From Arabidopsis thaliana (Eukaryota; Streptophyta; Magnoliopsida; Brassicales; Brassicaceae), in the NCBI RefSeq assembly GCF_000001735.4, contig NC_003075.7, positions 6,449,001 through 6,513,000 on the forward strand: a stretch of 64,000 bases of DNA. Direction: 5' to 3'. This document shows positions 46,900-59,599 of the stretch, one piece after another. A program made the translations under genes and the position numbers. The stretch's first letter is position 1; every line of letters begins with the position of its first letter. Under the pieces are notes generated by a model. The model was not told the origin of the DNA. It worked only from the letters and a program-made list of their open reading frames with translations, and searched no databases.

Positions 46900-49800
46900 A
46901 TGAGAAATCATAGAACATCAATCTTTGTGGTACTAAGTTTGGTTATAATTCTCAATGGGCAGAGCGGTTTCTTGCCGCGAGCCGGTGCTGAGAGCAAGGT
47001 ACTCAACAATTATATATGTTCATTCTTTTTTTCCAGAAACATAAACAGAGACCAAGAGATTAACAGTTTTGAATATGTTGTGATAATCAATAGGTTCATA
47101 TAGTGTATTTGGGTGAGAAGCAACATGATGATCCCGAGTTTGTCACGGAATCTCATCATCGGATGTTGTGGTCACTTCTTGGAAGGTATGTAAGTGTAGT
47201 TTTCTCCATTCTATACTCATGGTTAATGGTTCTTGCTTTTGCTTCATCATTCATGTTACAGTAAAGAAGAGGCCCATGGTTCAATGGTGCATAGTTTTCG
47301 ACATGGCTTCTCAGGTTTCGCCGCCAAACTTACCGAGTCCCAAGCCAAGAAAATAGCGGGTACTCCATCCTAATCTCAAATTTTCTTAGCTTCTTAGGAA
47401 CCAGAAACATAGATTTAAAGGCCATCTTGATTGTCTCAACAGAACAATCTGTTTTTGTTTTCTTTGCTAATGCTTTTTGGCAACAGATTTACCTGAAGTT
47501 GTTCATGTCATACCGGATAGATTCTACAAACCGGCAACAACTAGGACTTGGGACTACTTAGGCCTTTCTCCCACCAATCCAAAGAATCTTCTAAATCAAA
47601 CTAATATGGGTGAACAGATGATCATTGGCATTATAGACTCAGGTATATATATTTTTACATTTCTTAAGTTTCTGTTCTTATATATGTCTTAGCGTCTCAA
47701 TGACTAAACTTTGTTTTGTCAATATAGGAGTATGGCCAGAATCTGAAGTATTTAACGACAACGAGATTGGTCCGGTACCAAGCCATTGGAAAGGAGGCTG
47801 TGAATCAGGAGAGGATTTTAACTCCTCTCACTGCAACAAAAAGCTCATAGGAGCCAAGTACTTCATCAATGCTTTTCTTGCGACACACGAAAGCTTCAAC
47901 TCCAGTGAGTCACTTGACTTCATTTCTCCGAGAGGCTACAATGGTCATGGAACACACGTGGCAACCATAGCGGGCGGTTCATACGTGCCTAATACAAGCT
48001 ACAAGGGCTTAGCTGGAGGGACTGTGAGAGGTGGGGCACCACGTGCTCGCATAGCAGTGTACAAGACTTGTTGGTATCTTGATTTAGACATAGCGGCTTG
48101 CTCATCCGCTGACATCTTGAAAGCAATGGACGAGGCAATCCATGATGGTGTTGATGTTCTCTCTCTTTCTCTAGGCTTTGAACCTCTGTATCCAGAAACC
48201 GATGTTCGAGATGGGATAGCTACTGGTGCATTCCATGCAGTCTTAAAGGGTATTACAGTTGTTTGTGCCGCTGGTAATGCGGGTCCTGCGGCTCAGACTG
48301 TTGGTAACACGGCTCCTTGGATTTTGACAGTGGCTGCAACTACTTTAGACCGGTCCTTTGTTACACCTATGACACTTGGGAACAATAAAGTGATATTGGT
48401 AACAACAAGATATATACACCATAATGTTTTCACAACATAATGTTTAATGATCTGTGTCTTATTGTGAGTTTGGTAACTGTATTACAGGGTCAAGCAATAT
48501 ACACAGGTACAGAAGTTGGCTTTACTAGCTTGGTTTATCCAGAGAATCCAGGGAACAGCAATGAAAGTTTTTCTGGGTAATATCGAATCTTGAACTATAA
48601 GAAGAAGATTGATACACTATATTCACCCTTGTTCTTGTAATGCAGTACATGTGAGCGTCTTCTCATCAACTCTAACCGTACAATGGCAGGGAAAGTCGTG
48701 TTATGTTTCACAGAATCACCTTACAGTATTTCTGTAACAAGGGCTGCACATTATGTGAAGAGAGCGGGTGGTCTCGGTGTTATCATCGCAGGACAACCAG
48801 GAAACGTTCTCAGACCATGTCTAGATGATTTCCCTTGTGTTGCTGTTGACTACGAGCTAGGGACCTATATACTTTTTTACATACGTTCCAATGGGTATGA
48901 AAACATAGACTAACATCTTCACCACTTAGACAAGTAAGAAAATAAGAAACATGTTGTTTTATGGTAGATCACCTGTTGTGAAGATACAACCTTCTAGGAC
49001 ACTTATTGGACAACCAGTTGGTACAAAGGTAGCAAGTTTTTCATCAAGAGGGCCTAATCCAATTTCAGCAGCGATCCTCAAAGTTAGTCAAAATCTTTAC
49101 ATGTTCTGTTTTGATCAGACTCAAGAAATTATCTTGCCTTAGAAGTTATCAATCATATGAATGCAGCCGGATATAGCAGCACCGGGAGTGAGCATATTAG
49201 CGGCTACAACCACTAATACAACTTTCAACGACCGAGGGTTCATTTTCTTGTCAGGGACATCAATGGCGACTCCTACTATTTCAGGAATTGTTGCACTTCT
49301 CAAAGCTCTGCATCCTGATTGGTCTCCTGCTGCCATTAGATCAGCTATTGTCACTACAGGTGCTTATCTTCTTCATTCAATATAGATTAGACAAATCAAG
49401 AACATACTGATCTTGATAATCGTTTTTACTCTGTGTAGCTTGGAGAACAGATCCATTTGGAGAGCAGATATTTGCAGAAGGGTCACCTAGGAAGCCAGCT
49501 GATCCATTCGACTATGGTGGAGGCCTTGTGAATCCAGAGAAAGCTACAAAACCAGGTCTTGTATATGACTTGGGACTCGAAGACTATGTTCTCTACATGT
49601 GTTCTGTTGGTTACAACGAGACTTCAATCTCTCAGCTTGTCGGTAAAGGAACTGTCTGTTCGTATCCCAAACCATCTGTTCTTGATTTCAACTTGCCTTC
49701 TATCACAATTCCAAATCTCAAAGAAGAAGTCACTCTTCCCAGAACCCTCACTAACGTTGGACCACTTGAGTCGGTCTATAGAGTAGCGGTGGAGCCACCG

Positions 49801-50010
49801 TTGGGCACCCAAGTGACCGTGACGCCGGAAACGCTAGTGTTCAACTCAACGACCAAAAGGGTCTCTTTTAAAGTCAGTGTCTCGACCACACACAAAATCA
49901 ACACAGGTTACTACTTTGGAAGCTTGACTTGGAGTGACTCTCTGCATAATGTCACCATTCCTCTCTCTGTGAGAACTCAACTTCTGCCCTACTACTACGA
50001 TGAGAATTGA
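46900..50010 (+). CDS. SBT3.7: subtilisin-like serine protease SBT3.7
   Basis: Ten exons: 46900-46998, 47094-47185, 47262-47359, 47487-47642, 47728-48398, 48488-48576, 48646-48894, 48968-49082, 49167-49359 and 49439-50010; 777 aa. Order: hydrophobic signal peptide ([13 protein letters not shown]), I9 propeptide ([15 protein letters not shown]...[15 protein letters not shown]), S8 protease domain with PA insert ([10 protein letters not shown]...[10 protein letters not shown]), and Fn3-like C-terminus ([10 protein letters not shown]...[11 protein letters not shown]). Catalytic triad D147 (GIIDSG), H225 (NGHGTHVA) and S555 (SGTSMATP), with oxyanion Asn in AAGNAGP; all present. Secreted to the apoplast; substrate unknown. 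Its last exon resembles the partial gene at 63515 more than the twins that follow. At4g10510. Confidence 0.94.
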
Positions 50011-50793
50011 ACAAACAAATAAACAAACACTAACCATTTGTGACTTATGATGAGTTTGTACTGATGAAAGCATATACATTGATAAACCCAATCATAAACA
50101 AATACAAAAGTATGTGATGATGATGATTGAGTGAAAAGTAGCTAGCTCGTAAATAATCACATCTTTCCGAAAAGGAATATCAATATTTTTCCATGTATCA
50201 ACAATAAAGAAATTAGTTTAGTGTTCATAATCTGACCATTTCTAATCCAGACAGGTTCACTTCTCTAAGATACTTCTTTAGTCTTCTTATTTCATAACAC
50301 AACTTTTAATCTCTGGTAGAGAACTATTCAGAGTAGCTTGATATTTACCATCCAATATTAATTAGTAGAAGAACTATTCAGAGTTAATATTTAAAATTCG
50401 AGATTAAGAGTAATTTAGCCAAGAAAATATTCTAGTGTTCTTAACCTAATTAGTTTTATTCTCAGTAGAGAATTATTCAAAGTTTCTTAATATTTTTAAA
50501 TTCAATATTTGAATTACTTTTAACTTAGATACAACTCTAGTGTTGTTATGTTGATCACTTCTAATCTCATTAGAGAACTATTCACAGCTGCTTAATATTG
50601 AAAATCCAATGTTTAAAATAATATAGATTTTCAATTTGAACTATGTCAAGGATGAAACATTGAATCTCAAAAACAAAGCAACCGACATGGTTGTAGAAAG
50701 AGTCCTCGAACGTTAGACCTTATATAAAGCCTTTGCTTCATTGACAATCTTAAACATCGAAACATTTATCTCTTTCTTCTTTCAAACGAGAAA
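50011..50793. promoter_or_regulatory. SBT3.9 promoter region, duplicated elsewhere
   Basis: Begins with the SBT3.7 3' UTR. The block from about 50079 recurs at about 57462 and 58838, and 50690-50793 is almost identical to 59490-59599. A TATA box TATATAAA lies at 50721-50728. Confidence 0.6.
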
Positions 50794-53700
50794 ATGAGCA
50801 AAACCATACTTTTCTTGGCGTTATTTCTATCTATAGTTTTGAATGTGCAGATCAGTTTCGTCGTAGCTGAGAGCAAGGTAATTGGTATTTATGCGAGATG
50901 TCTCTTGCTCATGCAACATAAGCATTGACTATTGTTTTTGCTTTTGTGATTAAATAGGTTTATGTAGTTTACTTGGGAGAGAAGGAACATGACAATCCTG
51001 AGTCTGTCACTGAATCTCACCATCAGATGTTGTGGTCACTTCTTGGAAGGTATGATTTAGTACTTCAACACAGGAACTTTTGGAAGATATACATACATAT
51101 GTCGAAATATCTCAGATAGATTACGTTACTTTCTTGATTTGTCATGTTTCAGCAAAGAGGCTGTCCTTGATTCAATAGTGTATAGTTATCGACACGGCTT
51201 TTCAGGCTTTGCAGCCAAGCTCACTGAGTCCCAAGCACAGCAAATTTCTGGTACTTTTAGCGTTGAACTCTGTTTCTTGATTTGACCTAAACCAAGAAGT
51301 TGTTTTTTTTAAAAACAAATCAATGCCCTTTCTTGAAAACAGAACTGCCTGAAGTAGTACAAGTCATACCAAATACATTATACGAAATGACAACAACAAG
51401 AACTTGGGATTACTTAGGTGTATCTCCGGGAAATTCAGATAGTCTCCTACAAAAGGCCAATATGGGGTACAATGTAATCGTTGGAGTCATCGACTCAGGT
51501 ATGTGCATATCGAAAATATGTTTGATTCTCTTTAAGACATGATTACTAATAGAAAACATAAAATGTGGTTACAGGAGTGTGGCCAGAGTCTGAAATGTTT
51601 AATGACAAAGGCTTTGGACCTATACCAAGTCGTTGGAAAGGCGGCTGTGAATCTGGAGAACTCTTCAACGCCTCGATTCATTGCAACAGAAAGCTGATAG
51701 GAGCAAAATACTTTGTTGATGGTCTTGTTGCCGAATTTGGAGTCGTGAACAGAACTCAGAACCCTGAGTATCTTTCTCCCAGAGACTTTGCCGGTCATGG
51801 CACACATGTCGCCTCGACCATTGGTGGTTCTTTTCTGCCTAATGTAAGCTACGTAGGCCTCGGACGAGGAACTGCAAGAGGCGGTGCTCCCGGTGTTCAT
51901 ATAGCTGTTTATAAGGCATGCTGGAGTGGGTATTGTTCGGGAGCTGATGTATTAAAAGCAATGGATGAAGCTATCCATGATGGTGTTGATATTTTGTCAC
52001 TTTCTTTGGGACCTAGTGTTCCTTTATTTCCTGAAACGGAGCATACCTCCGTGGGAGCATTCCATGCGGTCGCAAAGGGAATTCCTGTTGTAATTGCAGC
52101 TGGTAATGCTGGCCCCACGGCTCAGACCATTTCGAATGTAGCTCCTTGGGTCTTGACAGTGGCTGCAACCACTCAAGACCGTTCTTTTCCTACAGCCATA
52201 ACACTTGGGAACAATATAACAATACTGGTATACATATGTTCTGTTTTACTATAGCATAAACTGTTTTTCTATAGTTTTAAATCATTATGCTAAGATTTCC
52301 TCTTTGTTTAATGTAGGGTCAAGCAATATACGGCGGTCCAGAACTCGGTTTCGTTGGTCTTACTTATCCAGAGAGTCCACTTTCAGGGTAACATTGATTT
52401 ACATATTTCATGTTTTGACCATTTGCTTGTTCAATACGTTCAAAACCTGCGAGATTGCGTGTTTGGACATGATATAGCTTTTAACTTGCAGTGACTGCGA
52501 GAAGCTCTCTGCTAATCCCAACAGTACAATGGAAGGAAAAGTTGTGTTGTGTTTCGCAGCATCTACACCATCAAATGCTGCTATAGCCGCAGTAATAAAT
52601 GCTGGTGGTCTTGGGTTAATCATGGCAAAAAATCCGACCCACTCGCTTACTCCAACTCGTAAGTTTCCCTGGGTTTCCATAGATTTCGAGCTAGGGACCG
52701 ACATTTTGTTCTATATACGCTCCACAAGGTATATTTTCAAAATGATCACAACCTCTTCAACAAAAAAATTCAACTAAACATATTGTGTTTTTTTGGTAGA
52801 TCTCCCATTGTAAAGATACAGGCTTCAAAGACGCTTTTTGGACAATCCGTGTCGACAAAGGTAGCAACCTTCTCGTCAAGAGGACCTAATTCAGTTTCTC
52901 CGGCGATTCTTAAGGTAGATCATACCATTTCATACATTTCTAACCTTTTAAGATTCTCTGTTTTGTAACCGCTTCTATGTTTTGTAACCGTTTTTTTTGC
53001 TGTTATTGCAGCCGGATATAGCAGCACCTGGTGTGAACATACTAGCAGCTATTTCTCCAAATAGCTCTATAAATGATGGAGGTTTTGCTATGATGTCAGG
53101 GACATCAATGGCTACTCCTGTTGTTTCAGGAGTTGTAGTGCTCCTCAAATCATTACATCCTGATTGGTCTCCTTCTGCTATCAAATCAGCTATTGTTACC
53201 ACAGGTTCTTATCATCATCATCAGAAATGTTGTTATAACAGTTTTCTTATCAGAATAACTTATTAATCCGAAGGAATACATTTTAACATTTCAGCTTGGA
53301 GAACTGATCCATCAGGAGAGCCAATATTCGCAGACGGGTCAAGCCGCAAGCTAGCTGATCCGTTTGATTACGGAGGAGGACTCATAAATCCAGAGAAAGC
53401 TGTAAAACCAGGTCTCATATACGACATGACAACAGATGACTACGTTATGTACATGTGCTCTGTTGATTACAGTGACATTTCCATTTCTCGAGTCCTCGGA
53501 AAAATAACTGTCTGTCCTAATCCCAAACCTTCTGTTCTTGATCTAAATTTGCCTTCCATCACAATTCCAAACCTTAGAGGCGAAGTCACTCTCACAAGAA
53601 CCGTCACTAACGTTGGACCCGTTAACTCGGTGTACAAGGTTGTAATCGATCCTCCAACAGGCATTAACGTGGCTGTTACGCCAGCGGAACTAGTGTTCGA

Positions 53701-53866
53701 CTATACAACTACAAAGCGATCTTTCACTGTTCGGGTCTCGACTACACACAAAGTAAACACTGGTTACTATTTTGGAAGCTTGACTTGGACTGATAATATG
53801 CACAATGTAGCCATCCCAGTTTCTGTAAGAACACAAATCTTGCAACGATACTACGACGAAAACTGA
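50794..53866 (+). CDS. SBT3.9: subtilisin-like serine protease SBT3.9
   Basis: Exons 50794-50877, 50958-51049, 51153-51250, 51343-51498, 51575-52227, 52317-52387, 52492-52728, 52800-52914, 53012-53204 and 53295-53866; 756 aa. Signal peptide [20 protein letters not shown]9 propeptide from [16 protein letters not shown]8 domain with D142 (GVIDSG), H221 (AGHGTHVAS) and S534 (SGTSMATP), oxyanion Asn in AAGNAGP, PA insert ([10 protein letters not shown]...[10 protein letters not shown]), and Fn3-like C-terminus ending QRYYDEN. All catalytic residues are intact, so it should be an active apoplastic protease. Exon borders and phases match SBT3.7. Tandem twin of the gene at 59600. Probably At4g10520. 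Confidence 0.94.
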
Positions 53867-54184
53867 TTTAGGAAAACTCCTCAAATATTTTACTATGTTG
53901 TTGTGTTGATGAAATATCTAAAGTATCACGTTGATGTATAATACTATCTAAGTTGTGTTCTATTGATTTGTTGAAGATTATGTAAAGCATTATATCATAC
54001 TGATGAATAATACTATTATCTAAATAGAATCTCATAACACACTCTAGTTTATCGACTGATACTCATGTATAACGTGATCAGTGACATTGGTCTACGAAAA
54101 TGATTATATCCTCGATGATCAAGAATCACTAGCTAATAGAATTAGACACACGCTCAAAAGACTTTCAGACTCATTACCACTTTT

Positions 54185-54738
54185 TCCGAGAAAGAGTGGC
54201 GTTAGGGTCCCTTGTTGTTCAGCATATTCCAGCCCACTTGCAGCTTGCGGACATATTTACCAAGCCATTGCCGTATGCTGAGTTTGCTTCTCTCAGGTAT
54301 AAACTTGGTGTTGATATGTTCCACCCACACAAAGTTTGTGGAGGAGTATTAGAGAGAAGCTCAAAAATAGAGCTTGGTGAAGGATGGGGATTGGGCTCAG
54401 TTGTTCAGCCCAATAATAACATTCAAACCGAAAGGCCCATCAAGCCCACTCAACAACGTGTCACAAAAGACAAAAGAATTGACGAAGAGAAACAAGGACG
54501 AAACAATGCCGTTGCAAAAGGAACAAAGCTACAGGAAAGGACAGTGACTCATCTTGAGACATAGAATAGTTTAATTGCACTTAGCTTGTTACCAAACAAT
54601 GCCAATGTGTAAGGCAACTAGGGTTTTACAAGAATTAGCTTTAGTATAAATAATGAACTATGCCTCTTGTAATATTTTAAGCAAGAAAACTTAATAGAAA
54701 AGTTCTAATCTTTCTTCACGGTTCTACTCAAGTTTACA
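54185..54738 (+). mobile_element. 3' remnant of a second copia element (RNase H end plus LTR)
   Basis: The frame at 54196 reads VQHIPAHLQLADIFTKPLPY then FASLRYKLGVD, the C-terminus of copia RNase H. A purine tract TTGTGGAGGAG and an LTR of about 390 bases follow (54347-54738, beginning TATTAGAGAG where TG is expected, ending TTTACA). The rest of the element is missing. It sits where the homology between the two subtilase repeat units ends (about 54135), so it arrived after, or marked the edge of, that duplication. Confidence 0.75.
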
Positions 54739-54764
54739 GGTTTGACCCTTCTAAACTTTTTTCA

Positions 54765-54945
54765 TGAGGTAAATGAAAGGCAAATATGGCATTACCAAAC
54801 CAAGCAATAACAGCAGTGTTGACCCAAAATAATAAAAAGTCAAATGTGTCTAGCAACGTCGTTTGGTTCAATCTTCTCCTCTCTCTCGTCGTGTCGCTTA
54901 GAGGGATTTTGATTCTTTTGTTTCTGTTTGTTAGCATTATAAATT
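54765..54945 (+). repeat. dispersed repeat, second copy at 58312-58495
   Basis: Shared landmarks: 'caaatatggcatt.c.aaaccaagcaataac', 'aataataaaaagt.aaatgt', 'cgtttggtt' and 'cttctcctctctctcgtcgtg.cgctta'. Same orientation. Nature unknown; it may be an old promoter fragment. Confidence 0.7.
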
Positions 54946-57900
54946 AACTAGAATTATGTTCCTTCATATTTACAATATATATTAAAATATTTTGAGAATA
55001 TCAACCATATGCGTTAGTGTTAAAGATATAAAGAAGTTGTATATATCGTTATAACGAAGCAATAAAAAAACAGTTAGGAAATAAGAAACAGTTTTTAATT
55101 TTTAAACGAATAACTGGATATTAGTCCCGCGTATACCGTATGACTATATTTTTTAAAAAATGTAAAAGTTTAATTTGTTTAGTCGACTAAAATTAAATAT
55201 GATTTAATGTTTTGTATTTTCTAAATGTACAATTCTTATATCTATATTTTTTAGTGTACAATTACTATGTTTGATTTTTACTGTTTAAAAATATAAAAAC
55301 AATAACATATAGTTCATTAAGTTAAAATATAAATTATAAATAATTTTAATTTTAATTATATTTTTTTTTATTATTGTTTGTTTTGTTTAGTGTTTAAGAT
55401 AATATAATTGTATTTTGATTGTTATATCTAGGATTTCATCCGTGGTATACTGTCTCGTATTACTATTGATCCAAATCCGTCCTACTATCTAATTTTGTTC
55501 ACTGAAATTAAATATATTTAATGGATTCCCCCTGGTATACCGTCTCGTATTACTAACGATCCAAACTCGTCCTACCATCTAACCACGTTCAGTGAAATTA
55601 AACATATCTAATAGATTTCACCTATGGTATACCGTCGCATACTACTATCGACCCAAAATCGTCCTACCATCTAACCCTGTTCAGTGAAATTAAACATTAT
55701 ATTGTTAAATTTTTAATAATACTTTAATTTAAAAGATAAATAATTCAAATCAATTTAAAAAGTTTTATTTCAAATGGTTATTTAATTGTTATAAAGTTCA
55801 TATATTATAATATTCTAAAGCTTTCCTACCATCTAATCTCGTTCGGTGAAATTAAACATTATTTTTTATTAATTTTTGTTTTAATAATACATTTATTGTA
55901 AGTTTTCTAATTCAAATCAATTTAAATTTTTTCTTTCAAATGGTTATTTATTTTTTTTTAGATTTTCTATATTATAAATATTCTGAACGTTGTTCCGTTA
56001 AATATTCTAAACATTTAATAAACTTTTAATAATTACAATATTTTCCTTTTAATAAAGTATAATATTAATTTTGTCCTAAGATTTCTCATTTTGTAAGTAA
56101 TTAGAATTGATGGAGATGTATATTAAATAAAGAAATGCTAATAATTAAGAATATTAATTAATTGATAATAATTAATGCTAATGATATTTATTGTTAATAA
56201 GTTCCAACTTGAGGATTTATTTAATAAAAGTGTTGCAAAAATGTATATGTAGATTGTGATTTTTTTTTTTTTTTTTGTCGTGAATAGGTGTGAAAAAGAG
56301 TTTGTTTGGAGATTGTAGAGATCTTGCGATATGGAGAAGAAAAAATTATTTTTTGTTTTTCTCTTTGTTTTGTCGTAAATAGATGTGAAAACAAAAAAGT
56401 AAGAGAATAGAATTTGAGACTTATTGCACATGTCAAAAAGAGAATGCATCCTTTATTGGAAAAAAGACTATTGATAGTATAATTAGATTTAGCAAGAAAA
56501 ACAAATTAAGTGTTCTAACCAATTCTAATCTATGGTAGGTCTGAAGTCATTTTCCAAGGATATTTCTCTATTCTTTCTTGATATTCGTATTTATTTATGG
56601 TAGAAAACTATTTAGAGTTGCCTTATTATATAGAACTAGATGATTACCCGCGCTACGCCGAGGTTTTTTCGGATTTTTTGTATTATTTAATTTAAATTTA
56701 ATTTTTATTTATCTAATCATTCACTCATGCAATAAACAATTACTTTTAGTATTAAAAATATTTTTTTCTAACAACATTCTCAACAATGCATCATACATAT
56801 AATTCATAAACAACGTTTGTCTTAAACCAATTTAAGAGAGGGTAGTGTTGGATTCTAGAAACCTAAGAATTTGATGATAGAGCTCCTTACGTATGCTTCA
56901 GCCTCAGTGATTTATTATATAAATGTCATAAGAGAATATAAATATCAATTTAAGAGAATAACTTATTCAAATCATTAAGTAATTCACGACTATTATACAT
57001 TCATACTTTGAGTTTGGATTACAAAAAAAAAATCTTCGAGTATGAGAAAACTATTAAAATAATTTTATTGAAAAATCATATAAATAAAAATAAATTTAGT
57101 AATAGTATAATTAAATATGTAAAATAAAATTAAATAAGAAATATATCATTAACCTATAAATTAGAAGTTGAAGAGCTTACATTAATTATTTAATAGACAC
57201 ATGTCAAATGCTAAAGTGATGATGTGTCAATCATACGGAGAGAGTTGACCAACTTTCATATATATGATTCAGTATTACAAGAAATTAAACCAAGAAACTA
57301 CTTTAATGTTAACAATTCAGAATTAATACTTAAAATTCAATGTATGCAGTAATTTGGCCAATAAACTATTCTAGTGTTCCGAATTTGATCATTTTTAATC
57401 TCAATATTGAACTATATAGCTTTAATGTATTTTTGTTAAAAATTAAAAAAAAACTTTTAAATTTGATAAACCCAATCAGAAACAGAAACAAAAACAGAAA
57501 ATATTGATGATGATAATTGAGTCAAAAGTAGCTGGTAAATTTATCACATCTTTCCCAAAAGGGAAATCTATATAACTTCAATATACAAACTATAAAGTAA
57601 TTTAGCAAAGAAACTAGTTTAATGTCATAATCTGACCAATTATTATTTAGGTAGTTACGTTTATAGTCATTTCTTCAAGATACTTCTCTAGTTTTCTTAT
57701 GTCTTATCACGAATTGTAATCTCTGATAGAGAATTATTCAGAGTTGCTTAACATTTACCATCGAATATTAATTAGAAGAATTTTAGGCAAGACTACTCAT
57801 AGTTAATATTTAAATTCAATATAGCACACCTATTGTTTCTACTATGTTGAGTAATTTTTTCAAATAAATAACAGAACATTTTTTTTGAGAAAATTTCATA

Positions 57901-58311
57901 GAAAATCTAAAATATTACCACACAATACATAAACAATATTTTTAAATAAAAGTTTATAAATTTGACGTTTCTTATATAAAAAAATGAATTTGAAGAACAT
58001 ATAGACATGGTACTTGTAGTAACGAAAGTGTGGTTTGATTAAATCAGATTTAATCTATTTTTATTTATATCATGTATTGTGAAATGATTCTCCCATGAAT
58101 TAATGTTGTATTTTATAAGCTAGGGATCAGTTTTTAATATAATTATTTTAGTAGGTTGTGATAAAAAAAAATTGTGTATATTATTTTAATTATATTATAT
58201 GTGGTAGATTTGTTACTTGTTAGTATTGCTGAGGCGGATGGAATCTCGGTTAGATGGGTTCGATTTCGATTTCCAACCTAAACATTGCTAAACATTTTTC
58301 TTTTATTTAGG
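54946..58311. other. gene-free AT-rich region between subtilase twins
   Basis: Only repeats were recognised here: the tandem array at 55436-55860, and duplicated subtilase-flank blocks at about 56480-56640 and 57270-57860. The CG-containing string 'gattacccgcgctacgccgagg' at 56641 resembles termini of Arabidopsis repeats but could not be classified. The ORF at 56138-56449 is Phe/Lys-rich low complexity. Confidence 0.5.
55436..55860 (+). repeat. tandem repeat, three units of about 88 bases plus a partial unit
   Basis: Units at about 55440, 55530 and 55626 each carry 'ggtataccgtctcgtattacta..gatccaaa..cgtcctaccatctaa' and end 'gttcagtgaaattaaa'. A fourth partial unit ('cctaccatctaatctcgttcggtgaaattaaac') lies at 55826-55857. 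Divergence between units is about 10-15% by eye. Confidence 0.8.
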
Positions 58312-59465
58312 TAAATGAAGGTCAAATATGGCATTTCTAAACCAAGCAATAACCACAGTCTAAGTTGACCAAAAATAATAAAAAGTTAAATGTCTCTAGC
58401 GATGTCGTTTGGTTGAGAATTGTATTCTTCTCCTCTCTCTCGTCGTGACGCTTAGGGATTTGGTTCTTCTGCTTCTTAGCATTATAAATTAATTTAGCAA
58501 GAAAAACTACTTATGTGTTCTTAATCTGACCAATTCTAATCTATTGTAGGTATGAAGTCATTTTCCCATGATATTTCTCTATTCTTTCTTAACATTCGTA
58601 TTTATCTATGAACTATTTAAAGTTGCCTTATTATATAGAACTCAGTATTACAAGAAATTTAGCCAAGAAACTAATTTAATATTAATTATTCAAAATTAAT
58701 ACTTAAAATTCAGTGTATGGAGTAAGTTAGCTAATAAACTATTCTAGTGTTCTGAATTTGATCATTTTTTATCTCAATATCGAACTATATAGCTTTAATG
58801 TATTTTTGGTGAAAATTAAAAAACAAACTTTTAAACTTGATAAACCCAATCAGAAACAGAAACAAAAACAAAAACTATTAATGATGATGATTGAGTCAAA
58901 AGTAGCTGGTAAATAATCACATCTTTCCCAAAAGGGAAATCAATATAACTTCAATGTAAACATTATTTGAGCTCTAATTAATTCGGATGACAAAAAAAAA
59001 AAAATTAGCAAAGAAACTAGTTTATTAGTGTTCATAATCTAACCAATTCTAGCCTAGGTAGGTTATGTTTATAGTCATTTCTCCAAGATACTTCTCTAGT
59101 CTTCTTGTAATCTCTGATAGAGAATTATTCAGAGTTGCTTAATATTTACCATTCAATATTAATTAGAAGAATTATTAAGACTACTCAAAGTTAATAATTA
59201 AATTCAATGTTTGAAGTAATTTAGCCAAACAAATATTATAGTGTTCTTAACCTAATCAGTTTTATTCTCGGTAGAGAATTATTCAAAGTTGCTTACTATT
59301 TTTAAATTAGTGCTTGAATTAATTTAACTTACATACAACTATAGTGTTCTTATTTTGATCAGTTCTAATCTTATTAGAGAACAACTCAAAGCTGCTTAAT
59401 ATTGAAAATCCAATGTTTGAAATAATTATAGATTTTTTAATTTGAATTATGTCAAGATTGAAACA
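57462..59465 (+). repeat. subtilase-flank blocks duplicated in tandem
   Basis: Sequence starting 'ttgataaacccaatca.aaacag' at 57462 and again at 58838 matches the DNA downstream of SBT3.7 at 50079-50640. The upstream blocks 56480-56640/58480-58640 and 57270-57420/58645-58790 also pair. At least one full flank copy therefore lacks a subtilase gene between it and the next. Confidence 0.7.
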
Positions 59466-59526
59466 TTGACTCTCAAAAACAAAGCAACCCACATGGTTGT
59501 AGAAAGAGTCCTCGAACGTTAGACCT

Positions 59527-59534
59527 TATATAAA
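59527..59534 (+). promoter_or_regulatory. TATA box of SBT3.10
   Basis: TATATAAA, 66 bases before the ATG, in the same context as the SBT3.9 TATA box at 50721 (AGACCTTATATAAAGCCTTTG in both). Confidence 0.6.
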
Positions 59535-59599
59535 GCCTTTGCTTCATTGACAATCTTAAACATCGAAACATTTATCTCTTTATCATTTCAAGAGGGAAA

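Noticed and set aside
56138..56449. 103-codon minus-strand ORF
   Set aside because: Phe/Lys/Ile-rich low complexity produced by an A/T-rich region.
56630..56700. Helitron-like terminus suggested by 'gattacccgcgctacgccgagg'
   Set aside because: No CTRR end with a hairpin or matching 5' TC end could be defined.
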